DNA of 64,000 nucleotides from a bacterium. GTDB taxonomy: Bacteria; CAIWAD01. Positions 26,429-36,145 of this stretch are shown here, in pieces. The notes beneath the pieces are model-generated. The model was not told where the DNA came from. It was given only the letters and a program-made list of their open reading frames with translations, and ran no database searches. The stretch spans positions 62,001 to 126,000 of the forward strand of contig JAUIFJ010000007.1 of NCBI GenBank assembly GCA_030429345.1, in the 5' to 3' direction. Both the position numbers and the translations under genes were made by a program. Each line of letters begins with the position of its first letter. The first letter of the stretch is position 1.

Positions 26429-27978
26429 CGCGCGCTCCCGATGCTGCGAAAACGGCGACCGTCCCACAACACGGGCAAGGTCGTGGCGTTGGCCCGGTCA
26501 ACCAGGCGCAGGCGACCGCCGAAGGCGGAAGGCAGGTCCAGCCCGGAAAGCACCTGCTCGAAGGAACTGCCGCTCGTGTGCGCCAGTTCGCCGCAGTCCA
26601 GCAGCAGGCGCAGGCTTTCGAACACCAGGGCCTCGTTCTTCTGGAAGCTGCGGCCCGAATCCCGCTGGTCGTCCAGGTAGCCCTTCCAGAGCGGAAAGGA
26701 GGGCGAAGGCAGCCAGTCGGTGGCCAGCAGCAGGCTGTCCCGGTAGCTGGCCATTTCCCGCTTGCCCAGGCCTTCCATGAAGGAGGCGTCGGAAAGGATC
26801 CAGCCCGCCGGCCCTGCCCCGGCCAGCTGCGGAATCAGCACCTCCATGTCCCCGGCGCGGGCAAAGATCAGCATGGCGTCGCTGGAATCGAAGGCCGAGG
26901 CGTACAGACTCAAGTTGTCCGCCTGGCGGCGCATGTCCTTCATGCCCGGCAGGTAGCGCTGGGGCTGGCCCAGTTCAATGCCCCGTTCGAGGGCCAGTTC
27001 CGTCAGGCGCGTTTCCAGTTCGCGTCCTTCGCGGTCAGCGGGCGTCAGGCTGATCGCCTGGCGGATGCCCAGGCTGTCGGCGGCCCACTCGAAGAGCGTC
27101 TGCAAGCGGCTTTCGGGCAGGCTGTTGAACTGGTAGAAGGTCGGATCGGCGGGCAGCAGAGCCGTGTTCTCGACCCAGGGGAAGACCTTGGGCGCCTTGC
27201 CGGTGGCGGCAGCCGCGGCGGCATAGCGCGGCAGTCCGGGCAGGAGGATCGCGTCGACTCCCTGCTCCTGCAGTTCGACACACTGCCGACGGGCGATCAG
27301 CGGATCCGATTCGCAGTCCCGAATACGAAGATCCCAGGCGGCGGCCTCCGGATGACGGGCAAGCAGCTCCAGGGCTCCCTGCTCCATAATGCGGCCCAGG
27401 GCCCCGTCCCGTCCGCGCAGGGGCAGCACCAGGCCGATGCGGCGCCTGGGCAGGCGTTCCTGGCGCAGGCTCTGCCAGACGGCTTCGCGGCGATCGTCGA
27501 GGGGCGGCAGCCAGGATCGTCCGGCCAGCTGCGGCAGGCCCGCGTTGAGCAGGGCCAGCAGCTGGGCGCGCATCCGCGGTTCCAGCGAGGGCTCGACTCT
27601 CTCCGCCAGCAGGTCCAGGCCGTGGATCACCGCGGACCGCTCCTCGCCCAGGCGGACCTGGGAACGCAGGCCGTACCATTCGGCCCAATCCAGGTACCGG
27701 CTATCGGGCCACTTCCGGCGAAAGGCCTGAAGCTGCTCCTCGAGCGCCAGGGGGGCCATCTCGGAAAGGAAGCGCAGCTCGAGCAGGTCCCAGAGGCTTG
27801 CCTGCGCCGGTTCCGCCTGGCGCAAACTGTCCAGCCGGGCGCGCAGCATGGGCAGGGACTGTCCGGCCTTTTTCGCCGCCAGCAGGCTGTCGACGGCGGG
27901 AGCATCCGCCCGGCCGGCCGGGACCAGGAAGAAGCACAGGATGAGCAGGCTTGCGAGCGTCCGTCCTCGAAGATTCAC
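26425..27978 (-). CDS. LpoA/LppC-like penicillin-binding-protein activator (periplasmic-binding fold)
   Basis: The protein is about 517 aa from GTG 27978, 2 bp after the glmS stop; the track's longer ORF enters glmS antisense-like sequence and is discarded. A Sec signal peptide (LASLLILCFFLVPAGRA) is visible. The N-terminal third is helical and TPR-like. The rest resembles a type I periplasmic-binding fold (RIGLVLPLRGRDGALGRIME, QGVDAILLPGLPRYAAAAAA, DAMLIFARAGDMEVLIPQLA), as in LpoA, which activates PBP1A in gammaproteobacteria. No lipobox is visible, so attachment would differ. Operon partners glmS and uppP support a cell-wall role. Confidence 0.7.
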   Translation of the reverse strand: MNLRGRTLASLLILCFFLVPAGRADAPAVDSLLAAKKAGQSLPMLRARLDSLRQAEPAQASLWDLLELRFLSEMAPLALEEQLQAFRRKWPDSRYLDWAEWYGLRSQVRLGEERSAVIHGLDLLAERVEPSLEPRMRAQLLALLNAGLPQLAGRSWLPPLDDRREAVWQSLRQERLPRRRIGLVLPLRGRDGALGRIMEQGALELLARHPEAAAWDLRIRDCESDPLIARRQCVELQEQGVDAILLPGLPRYAAAAAATGKAPKVFPWVENTALLPADPTFYQFNSLPESRLQTLFEWAADSLGIRQAISLTPADREGRELETRLTELALERGIELGQPQRYLPGMKDMRRQADNLSLYASAFDSSDAMLIFARAGDMEVLIPQLAGAGPAGWILSDASFMEGLGKREMASYRDSLLLATDWLPSPSFPLWKGYLDDQRDSGRSFQKNEALVFESLRLLLDCGELAHTSGSSFEQVLSGLDLPSAFGGRLRLVDRANATTLPVLWDGRRFRSIGSAR

Positions 27979-27980
27979 GC

Positions 27981-29801
27981 CTACTCCACCGTCACGCTCT
28001 TGGCCAGGTTCCTCGGCTGGTCGACGTCGCAGCCGCGGGCGACGGCCACGTAGTAGGAAATCAGCTGCAGGGGAATCGAGCTCAGGATCGGCGAGAGAAT
28101 GGGGTGGCTGTGCGGAATCTGGATCACCTCGTCGGCCAGTTCCTGCAGCTTGGTGTCGGCCTGGGTGGCGATCACGATGGTCTTGCCCGAACGGGCCCGC
28201 ACTTCCTGCAGGTTGGAGATCACCTTTTCGTAGTTGTCGTCGGAAGGGGCGATCACGATGACGGGCATGTTCTCGTCGATCAGGGCGATCGGGCCGTGTT
28301 TCATTTCGGCGGCCGGGTAGCCCTCGGCGTGGATGTAGGAGATCTCCTTCAGCTTCAGCGCCCCTTCGAGGGCCACCGGGAAGGCCAGGCCGCGCCCGAG
28401 ATAGAGCGCGTTGTGATGCGGAGCCAGCATCTGCGAAATGCGCTCGATCTCCTTCGCGCCCTTCAGCACCTGCTCCACCTTGTCCGGCAGGCCGCGCAAC
28501 TCGTCGACCAGGTTCTTGCCTTCGCTGAAGCCCATGCTGCGAATGCGGGCCAGCTTGATCGTCAGCAGGGTCAGCACCACCAGCTGGCTGGTGAAAGCCT
28601 TGGTGCTGGCGACGCCGATCTCCGGCCCGGCGTGGATGTATACGCCGCCGTGGCTCTCGCGGGCGATGGCCGAGCCGACCCGGTTGCAGATGCCGAGCAC
28701 CAGCGCCCCCTTGCGCTTGGCCTCCTTCATGGCGGCCAGGGTGTCGGCGGTCTCGCCGGACTGGCTGATGGCGATCACGGCCGTGTTCTCGTCGACCACC
28801 GGATTGCGGTAGCGGAACTCGCTGGCGTACTCCACTTCCACGGGAATGCGCAGGTATTCTTCCAGCATGTACTCGCCGACCAGGGCCGCGTGCCAGCTGG
28901 TGCCGCAGGCGGTAAGGATGATGCGGTCGCATTCCATCAGCCGGTCGATCACATTGTCCAGGCCGCCCAGGTGCGCCGTGCCCTCTTCGGAGAGCAGGCG
29001 GCCGGCGAAGCTGTCGCTGATCGTGCGCGGCTGCTCGAAGATCTCCTTGAGCATGAAGTGCGGGAACTCGCCCTTCTCGATGCGCTCGACCTCGTCCTTC
29101 AGCTCGGTGACCTGGGGATCCAGGGCTTCCGCCTCGATGGTCGAGAAGCGGACCTCGTCAGGATCGATGACGGCCATTTCGCCGTCCTCGAGGATCACCA
29201 CGTTCTGCGTGTGGCCCATCAGGGCCGTGCGGTCGCTGGCCAGGTAGTTCTCCCCCGTCCCCAGCCCGATGATCAGCGGCGAGCCCATCTTGGCGGCGAC
29301 AATGCGGCCGGGTTCGTTCTCGTGCATCACGGCAATGCCGTAGGCGCCGGTGACCAGGCCCAGCACTTCGCGGACGGCGGCTTCCAGGTCGCCCTTGTAG
29401 CACTTCTGGATCAGGTGGGCCAGGACCTCCGTGTCGGTCTCGCTCTTCATCTCGAAGCCCAGCTCGATCAGTTCGGTGCGCAGGCTGGCGTAGTTCTCGA
29501 TGATGCCGTTGTGGATCAGCGCCACCTTGCCGTCCTGGCTGCGGTGCGGATGGGCGTTGGCCTCGCTGGGCTTGCCGTGGGTGGCCCAGCGCGTGTGGCC
29601 GATGCCGCAGGTCTGCTTCAGCTCCCGCGGCAGCTTCTGGCGCAGGTTGTCGATCTTCCCCTTGGCCCGGTGGATCTCGATGCCCTTGTCCGACAGGGCG
29701 ATGCCCGCGCTGTCGTAGCCGCGGTATTCCAGGCGCTTCAGGCCTTCCATCAGGAAGGGGCTGGCCTTGGCTTTTCCGGTGTATCCGACGATTCCGCACA
29801 T
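27981..29801 (-). CDS. glmS: Glutamine--fructose-6-phosphate aminotransferase (isomerizing)
   Basis: The protein is 606 aa, full length. Catalytic Cys2 is in MCGIVGYTGKA after Met removal. The glutaminase domain (GIGHTRWATHGKPSEANAHP) is followed by two SIS domains (ILTACGTSWHAALVGEYMLE, ISQSGETADTLAAMKEAKRK). The C-terminus is LAKSVTVE. It makes glucosamine-6-phosphate for peptidoglycan and LPS. GGAG lies 9 nt upstream of the ATG. It heads the seven-gene envelope operon. I looked for the glmS ribozyme core in the leader and did not find it. Confidence 0.98.
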   Translation of the reverse strand: MCGIVGYTGKAKASPFLMEGLKRLEYRGYDSAGIALSDKGIEIHRAKGKIDNLRQKLPRELKQTCGIGHTRWATHGKPSEANAHPHRSQDGKVALIHNGIIENYASLRTELIELGFEMKSETDTEVLAHLIQKCYKGDLEAAVREVLGLVTGAYGIAVMHENEPGRIVAAKMGSPLIIGLGTGENYLASDRTALMGHTQNVVILEDGEMAVIDPDEVRFSTIEAEALDPQVTELKDEVERIEKGEFPHFMLKEIFEQPRTISDSFAGRLLSEEGTAHLGGLDNVIDRLMECDRIILTACGTSWHAALVGEYMLEEYLRIPVEVEYASEFRYRNPVVDENTAVIAISQSGETADTLAAMKEAKRKGALVLGICNRVGSAIARESHGGVYIHAGPEIGVASTKAFTSQLVVLTLLTIKLARIRSMGFSEGKNLVDELRGLPDKVEQVLKGAKEIERISQMLAPHHNALYLGRGLAFPVALEGALKLKEISYIHAEGYPAAEMKHGPIALIDENMPVIVIAPSDDNYEKVISNLQEVRARSGKTIVIATQADTKLQELADEVIQIPHSHPILSPILSSIPLQLISYYVAVARGCDVDQPRNLAKSVTVE

Positions 29802-29886
29802 GGTGTTGTTCTCCGTACTCGTGGAACCTGGCGCCGCCGGGGCGGCCTTGTGTCACGGGCGATTTGCCCATGTGTCTCGTTTCGGG

Positions 29887-29963
29887 GGCGACCTGTTCGG
29901 GTCGCCTGCCGGGTGGGCGGCCGCAGGCCGCCCTTACATGATGGAGGGCATCCTGCGGATGCC
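29887..29963. repeat. Three tandem GC-rich hairpins between guaA and glmS
   Basis: Three consecutive palindromes are present: GGCGACC/GGTCGCC (29887-29906), GGGCGGCC-GCA-GGCCGCCC (29915-29933) and GGCATCC-TGC-GGATGCC (29947-29963). The last ends 3 bp from the guaA stop and may help terminate guaA transcription. The three-base loops resemble those of the 58.5-kb repeat array. The remaining 29802-29886 stretch is the glmS leader. Confidence 0.7.
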
Positions 29964-29965
29964 GT

Positions 29966-31506
<1,541 letters not shown>

Positions 31507-31507
<1 letters not shown>

Positions 31508-32262
31508 CAGCTCATCTCCCAGTTGGCGGCAAAGTCGCGCCATTCGGCGGCGGTGACATCCATGCGCAGGGGACTCAGCGAGACCCAGCCGTTGTGCACC
31601 TGCCAGTCGTCGTGTTCCGCTTCGGCGTCGTGGTAGTCCTTGCGTCCCTCGACCCAGTACCACTGCCGGCCGTCGGGGGCACGGTAGCCGTGGAAGCTTT
31701 CCTTGAAGCGGGCCACGCCCATGCGGGAAAAGCGGTAGCCCTTCATCCGCGCGCGCGGCAGGGCGGGAATGTTCACGTTGAGCAGGATGTCGGCGGGCAA
31801 GGGACGGCGCTGCCACATGGCCAGCACCTCGCGGACCACCTCGATGGCTCCGCTGAAATCGGGCTGCTCTTCCCGGTCTCGGCTGAAGGCGATGGCCGGA
31901 ATTCCGGCGAAGACCCCTTCGGTGGCCGCGGCGACGGTCCCGCTGTAGAACACGTTCTGCCCCGTGTTGAGGCCGTTGTTGATGCCGGAGAGCACCAGGT
32001 CGGGAGGAGTGTCGGCCATCAGCTGGCCCAGGCCGAACTTGGCGGCGTCGGCCGGCAGACCGGCCAGGCCATGGAAGCGCCCTTCCGGGAGGTCATGCAT
32101 TTCCAGCCGCAGGGGATCGCGCAGGGTCAGGCCGTTGCTGGTGGCGCTGCACTCCCCGGCCGGGGCGCAGACGACGAGTTCGTGCTCCTCGTGCAGCGCG
32201 CGGGCCAGGGCCTGCAGGCCGGGGGCCAGCACCCCGTCGTCATTGCTCAGCAGCAGTCTCAC
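31507..32262 (-). CDS. surE: 5'/3'-nucleotidase SurE
   Basis: The protein is about 251 aa from GTG 32262, overlapping the accD stop as GTGA; the track's longer ORF runs into accD. The start RLLLSNDDGVLAPGLQAL contains the metal-binding Asp-Asp pair. VLSGINNGLNTGQNVFYSGT is the SurE signature with the metal ligand Asn. It removes phosphate from nucleoside monophosphates and is linked to stationary-phase survival. Neighbouring guaA makes a nucleotide-balance theme plausible. Confidence 0.95.
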
Positions 32263-33122
32263 ACCTTCTCCGGGGCGGGCACGCCCTGCAGCAGGCGAAA
32301 GAGTTCGCCAATAGTCTGTTTGAGCTCCGGGCGCGCCACGATGCGGTCGACGAAGCCATGCTCGAGCAGGAATTCGGCCCGTTGGAAGCCTTCGGGCAGG
32401 TCCTCGCCGATGGTCTGCTTGATCACGCGGGGACCGGCGAAGCCGATCAGCGCGCCGGGTTCGGCGAGGATCACGTCGCCCAGCATGGCGTAGGAGGCGC
32501 TGGTGCCTCCGGTGGTCGGGTCGGTGAGCAGGCTGATGAAGGGCAGTTTCGCATCCGCCAGGCGGGTCAGCAGGGCGCTGACCTTGGCCATCTGCATCAG
32601 GGACATGGTGCTTTCCTGCATGCGCATGCCGCCGGAGGCGCTCAGGATGAGCAGCGGCCGCTTCTCTTCCAGGGCCAGGCGGATCACCTGGGCGATCTTC
32701 TCGCCGACCACGCTGCCCACGCTTCCGCCGAAGTGGAAGAAGTCCATCAGGGCCACGGCCACCGGCAGGCCGTCCATGGTGCCGCTGCCGCAAAGGACGG
32801 CGTCGTTCATGCCGGTGCGCTTCTCGTAGTGCCGAATGCGCTTGTGGTAGTCTTCCGTGTCACGAAACTTGAGGAAGTCCTTGCTGCGCAGCTCGCCGCC
32901 GATCTCCTTGAAACTGCCCTCGTCGAGCAGAATGTCCCGGTAGACCCGGCTCGAGATGCGCATGTGGAAGTTGCAGTTGTGGCAGACATGCTGGTTGGCC
33001 TCGACCTCCTTGCGGTAGAGGATCGTGCCGCACTTCTTGCACTTCAGCCAGAGCCCGTCCGGCACGGAGCTCTTTTTCTCGGCCGGCTTGATGGCGGGTT
33101 GGCTGCGTCTGAACCAGTTCAT
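32259..33122 (-). CDS. accD: Acetyl-CoA carboxylase carboxyltransferase subunit beta
   Basis: The protein is 287 aa. The zinc ribbon is CKKCGTILYRKEVEANQHVC followed by HNC near residues 28-50. The crotonase-like core has LILSASGGMRMQESTMSLMQ, LTDPTTGGTSASYAMLGDVI and GFAGPRVIKQTIGEDLPEGF. It transfers CO2 from carboxybiotin to acetyl-CoA in the first step of fatty-acid synthesis. No accA is in the window. It is transcribed from a good sigma-70-type promoter 37 bp upstream. Confidence 0.97.
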   Translation of the reverse strand: MNWFRRSQPAIKPAEKKSSVPDGLWLKCKKCGTILYRKEVEANQHVCHNCNFHMRISSRVYRDILLDEGSFKEIGGELRSKDFLKFRDTEDYHKRIRHYEKRTGMNDAVLCGSGTMDGLPVAVALMDFFHFGGSVGSVVGEKIAQVIRLALEEKRPLLILSASGGMRMQESTMSLMQMAKVSALLTRLADAKLPFISLLTDPTTGGTSASYAMLGDVILAEPGALIGFAGPRVIKQTIGEDLPEGFQRAEFLLEHGFVDRIVARPELKQTIGELFRLLQGVPAPEKV

Positions 33123-33158
33123 CCGGGCTTCCTGTTTCCCTTTGCGGACAAAAGGCGG

Positions 33159-33187
33159 AATGTACCAAGAGGGCAGCTATGCCCAAA
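33159..33187 (-). promoter_or_regulatory. Sigma-70-type promoter of accD-surE-guaA
   Basis: The minus strand has TTTGGG, a 17-bp spacer and TACATT, followed by CCGCC. The same TACATTC(C/G)GC downstream context occurs at other promoters in this window. Confidence 0.5.
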
Positions 33188-33251
33188 GACTCAGCCGCCC
33201 TGCCAGAGCATGCCGGATGCTGCCTCGGAGCACTATCGGCACAAGAGAAGC

Positions 33252-33278
33252 AGGCCGGGTGAAGCGGCCTCCCGGCCT
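33252..33278 (-). terminator. Hairpin at the end of the folP-rimI operon
   Basis: A perfect 8-bp inverted repeat AGGCCGGG/CCCGGCCT with an 11-nt loop overlaps the rimI stop codon. The downstream U content is poor, so it is only a possible terminator. Confidence 0.35.
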
Positions 33279-33759
33279 ATGCCCCCTGGTCCCGGCGTCC
33301 TGCCCGAAGTTCACAGGCCATCAGCAGGCCGTCGCCCTCTGCTCCGTAGTAGTCCGGCAAGACCTTGAGCTGGCGGAAGCCGCGGGCGGCATAGAGCCCG
33401 AGCGCCGCCTGGTTGCTCTTGTTGACCTCGAGGAAAATCCGGGCGACTCCCTGCCGTCCGCAGTCGGCCAGCAACCGGTCCAGCAGGCGCCCGCCCAAGC
33501 CCTGCCCCTGGAAGCCCGGGTGCACGGAGATGCTCTGCAGCTCGGCTTCGTCGAGCACCACACGCGCCAGCAGGCAGCCGATCAGCCGCTCCTTCACCCA
33601 CAGCCCGAAGGTGATCGCCCCTGCGCCCCGCAGGCTGCCGGCCAGCATGCCGCGGGTCCAGGCTTCGCTGAAGCAGGCCTCCTCGAGCAGCAGCATGGAG
33701 GGGAGATCGGCTTCACGCAGCTCCTTCAGTTCCGGTTCCATTTGCGATGGCCCGCTCAT
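33277..33759 (-). CDS. rimI: Ribosomal-protein-alanine N-acetyltransferase-like GNAT protein
   Basis: The 160-aa GNAT protein has the acetyl-CoA site in VHPGFQGQGLGGRLLDRLLA, preceded by LDEAELQSISVHP. The C-terminal NKSNQAALGLYAARGFRQLK is typical of RimI (N-x-x-A-x-x-x-Y-x-x-x-G-F). RimI acetylates ribosomal protein S18. Other GNAT substrates cannot be excluded. Its ATG overlaps the folP stop (ATGA). Confidence 0.85.
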   Translation of the reverse strand: MSGPSQMEPELKELREADLPSMLLLEEACFSEAWTRGMLAGSLRGAGAITFGLWVKERLIGCLLARVVLDEAELQSISVHPGFQGQGLGGRLLDRLLADCGRQGVARIFLEVNKSNQAALGLYAARGFRQLKVLPDYYGAEGDGLLMACELRAGRRDQGA

Positions 33760-34634
33760 GGCGGGCTTCCGGCAATGGCCCGCGCCACGCGCAGATACTG
33801 GGCGCTGGCCTGGACATCATGGACGCGGATCACGGAAACACCTGCCGCCAGACCCGCCTGCAGCGCGGCCAGGCTGCCGCCCAGGCGCTGTGTGACAGGA
33901 GCCGGATGGAGGGCGTCGATGAAACGCTTGCGGCTGGCCCCGAGCAGCAGGCGGCGGCCGGGCGCCAGCTGCCCCAGGCCGGCCAGCAGGCGCAGGTTGT
34001 GCTCCAGGGTCTTGCCGAAGCCGATGCCCGGATCGAGCAGCAGCCGGCCTTCTTCACCGCCCTCTGCGACAAAGGCCGTCGCGCGCTCCTCGAGAAAGGC
34101 CGAGACCTCCGCAACCACATTCGTATACGCGGGGGCCTGCTGCATGCTCTTCGAGTCCGCTCCCTGGCGGTGCATCAGCACGGCCAGGCAGTCCGAGCGG
34201 GCCATCAAGGGCAGCATGGCGGCGTCGTCGCGGGCGGCGCTGACATCGTTGATCAGGCAGGCCCCCTCGCCGAGCGCCTCTTCGGCCAGCGCCGCGCGAC
34301 GGGTGTCGATGCTGATCCAGCAGGCGGGGCCGCGGCGCGCCAACAGGGAAAGACAGGGCAGCAGGCGACGCGCCTCCTCTTCCGGCGGAACCGCTTCCGC
34401 GCCCGGTCGCGTGCTTTCCGCGCCCAGGTCGAGAATCCCGGCCCCTTCCGCCACCATGCGCTCCGCCTGGTCGAGAACGGCTTCCGGATCCAGGCGGCCC
34501 TTCCTGTGATACAGGGATCCATCGCTGAAGGAGTCCGGCGTCAGGTTGAGAATGCCCATCAGCAGCGGGTGGCCGGGGCTTCCGGAGCATCCGGAGGCTG
34601 CGAGACGCTGAAGCAGCGATTCCGCGTTCTTCAA
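33756..34634 (-). CDS. folP: Dihydropteroate synthase
   Basis: The protein is 292 aa. The pterin-binding start LLMGILNLTPDSFSDGS and LDLGAESTRPGAE are the two DHPS signatures. GRRLLLGASRKRFIDALHPA and VSVIRVHDV complete the TIM barrel. It condenses p-aminobenzoate with dihydropterin pyrophosphate in folate synthesis and is the sulfonamide target. It overlaps the genes on both sides by 4 bp. Confidence 0.96.
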   Translation of the reverse strand: MKNAESLLQRLAASGCSGSPGHPLLMGILNLTPDSFSDGSLYHRKGRLDPEAVLDQAERMVAEGAGILDLGAESTRPGAEAVPPEEEARRLLPCLSLLARRGPACWISIDTRRAALAEEALGEGACLINDVSAARDDAAMLPLMARSDCLAVLMHRQGADSKSMQQAPAYTNVVAEVSAFLEERATAFVAEGGEEGRLLLDPGIGFGKTLEHNLRLLAGLGQLAPGRRLLLGASRKRFIDALHPAPVTQRLGGSLAALQAGLAAGVSVIRVHDVQASAQYLRVARAIAGSPP

Positions 34635-36145
34635 GGCCGGGCCTCCTGCCGCGCCTCTTCCCGGTCCTCGCGGTCCAAGCGCTTCAGCTGTCTTCGGCTA
34701 CGATCGACTTCCACCGGATTGCCGCCGCGCTCGATGCGCCGCTGGAAGTACCAGCGCGCCCGCTCGCGGTCGCCCAGCTGCAGGGAACTCATGCCCAGCA
34801 GGTGCAGGGCCTCCGCCGGGCAGCCCATGCGCACGGCCTGCTCGAAGGCGATCACGGCCAGGCTGTCCTTGCCGGTGATGTAATACAACTGCCCGCGCTC
34901 GTAGAAGGGGCGCACGTCCCCGGGGAGCAGCTCTTCGGCGCGATCCAGGCGCTGCGCCGCGCTGCCGTAGCTCATGCGGCTGCGGTCCGATCGCACGGCC
35001 TGCAGCAGGATCTCCGGGTGGTCCGGACACAAAACAAGGGCGCGCTCGAGCAGGGCGTGGGCCTCGCCGGCGCGTCGCATGTCGACCAGCCACTCCGTCA
35101 GGTCCTTCAGGGCGGGCCAGTACGCGGGCTGCAGCTCCAGGGCCTTGCGCAGGGCCTGCTCCTTTTCCCGGAAGCCGAAGTGGGCCAGGTTGTCGCGGTT
35201 GAGCTTGCTGACGATCCACCAGGCCCTGGGATGGCGCGGTTCCAGGCTCAGGGTGTTGTCCAGGGCCTGGATCGCCCTGTCCCAGTCGCCCTCCCAGGCG
35301 AACCAGGTCGCGGCGTAGAGGAACAGGGCGGAACCGGCATTCCCGGGATTCGCCAGGCCCTCGTTGAGCACGCGGCGCAGTTCCCGGTCATAGTCCTGGC
35401 GTGCGGCCGCCAGGCGGAAATCCGCCGCGCGCAGCCGGTCGCGGAAATCGGCGAAGTCCTCTTCCAGGTACAGCAGCTGGGCCGCGCTGTCCTGGACCAT
35501 GCCGTAGAGGGGCAGGTGGCGGGCTTCCAGCAGCCGGTCCGGAGCGCGTTCCGGCTCGATCCCCAGGGCCCTGCAGCAGAAGGCGTAGTACTGGGCCAGG
35601 AGGTCCTGCAGGTCGCTGTGTTCCCTGTCGAGGGGCAGGAAGGCCCCGGCCTCCAGGCTGACCACCTGGTGCTTAAGGCGCAGGTGCTCCAGCTGCAGGC
35701 CGCCGGCGTGCAGCCGTCCCCCGATCAGCTCGCTGGCGCCGCTTGCTTTCAGGACTTGCCGCAGGGCCAGCGAATCCTGTTCCAGTCCGCGGATCACCGA
35801 GTGGCGGCGCACGCGCATCGGCAGGCCGCGCTCCTGCAGGTGCTCCTCGCAGATCGAGGCCAGGGCACAGCCCAGGCGCGGATCAACGGTCTCCGGCGGC
35901 CAGAGCAGGATCGTTGCTTCCGCTGGCGGAAGGCTGAACTGCCTGTGAGCCAACACAAAGAGCGCGCAGAGCGCAGCCACTCCGACAGCGAGCGCTGGCA
36001 GCGGTCCGCGATCCCCGAAGATCCCGGTCCCCGGCAGGATTTTCAGGAAGAGGACCGCCAGCAGCAGCAGGGCGATGCCCAGCAGCAGCAGGCCGCCGGG
36101 CACGTTGCCCGAGAGCTGGTGATACAATCGTTCCAGCTGGATCAC
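34631..36145 (-). CDS. Membrane-anchored TPR protein of unknown function
   Basis: The protein is about 504 aa from GTG 36145, overlapping the upstream stop as GTGA. Two membrane segments lie near residues 15-37 (VPGGLLLLGIALLLLAVLFL) and 45-63 (LPALAVGVAALCALFVLAH). A 170-residue alpha/beta segment follows that includes ATILLWPPETVDPRLGCALA, resembling adenylate-cyclase-associated or TolB-like N-terminal folds of TPR proteins. TPR-like repeats lie about 300-480 (RAIQALDNTLSLEPRHPRAW, GQLYYITGKDSLAVIAFEQA). It is third in a PEGA/TPR gene run beside ftsH. Confidence 0.65.
   Translation of the reverse strand: MIQLERLYHQLSGNVPGGLLLLGIALLLLAVLFLKILPGTGIFGDRGPLPALAVGVAALCALFVLAHRQFSLPPAEATILLWPPETVDPRLGCALASICEEHLQERGLPMRVRRHSVIRGLEQDSLALRQVLKASGASELIGGRLHAGGLQLEHLRLKHQVVSLEAGAFLPLDREHSDLQDLLAQYYAFCCRALGIEPERAPDRLLEARHLPLYGMVQDSAAQLLYLEEDFADFRDRLRAADFRLAAARQDYDRELRRVLNEGLANPGNAGSALFLYAATWFAWEGDWDRAIQALDNTLSLEPRHPRAWWIVSKLNRDNLAHFGFREKEQALRKALELQPAYWPALKDLTEWLVDMRRAGEAHALLERALVLCPDHPEILLQAVRSDRSRMSYGSAAQRLDRAEELLPGDVRPFYERGQLYYITGKDSLAVIAFEQAVRMGCPAEALHLLGMSSLQLGDRERARWYFQRRIERGGNPVEVDRSRRQLKRLDREDREEARQEARP

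Noticed and set aside
29802-29886. glmS ribozyme/riboswitch
   Set aside because: The conserved ribozyme core and cleavage-site sequence could not be found in the leader.
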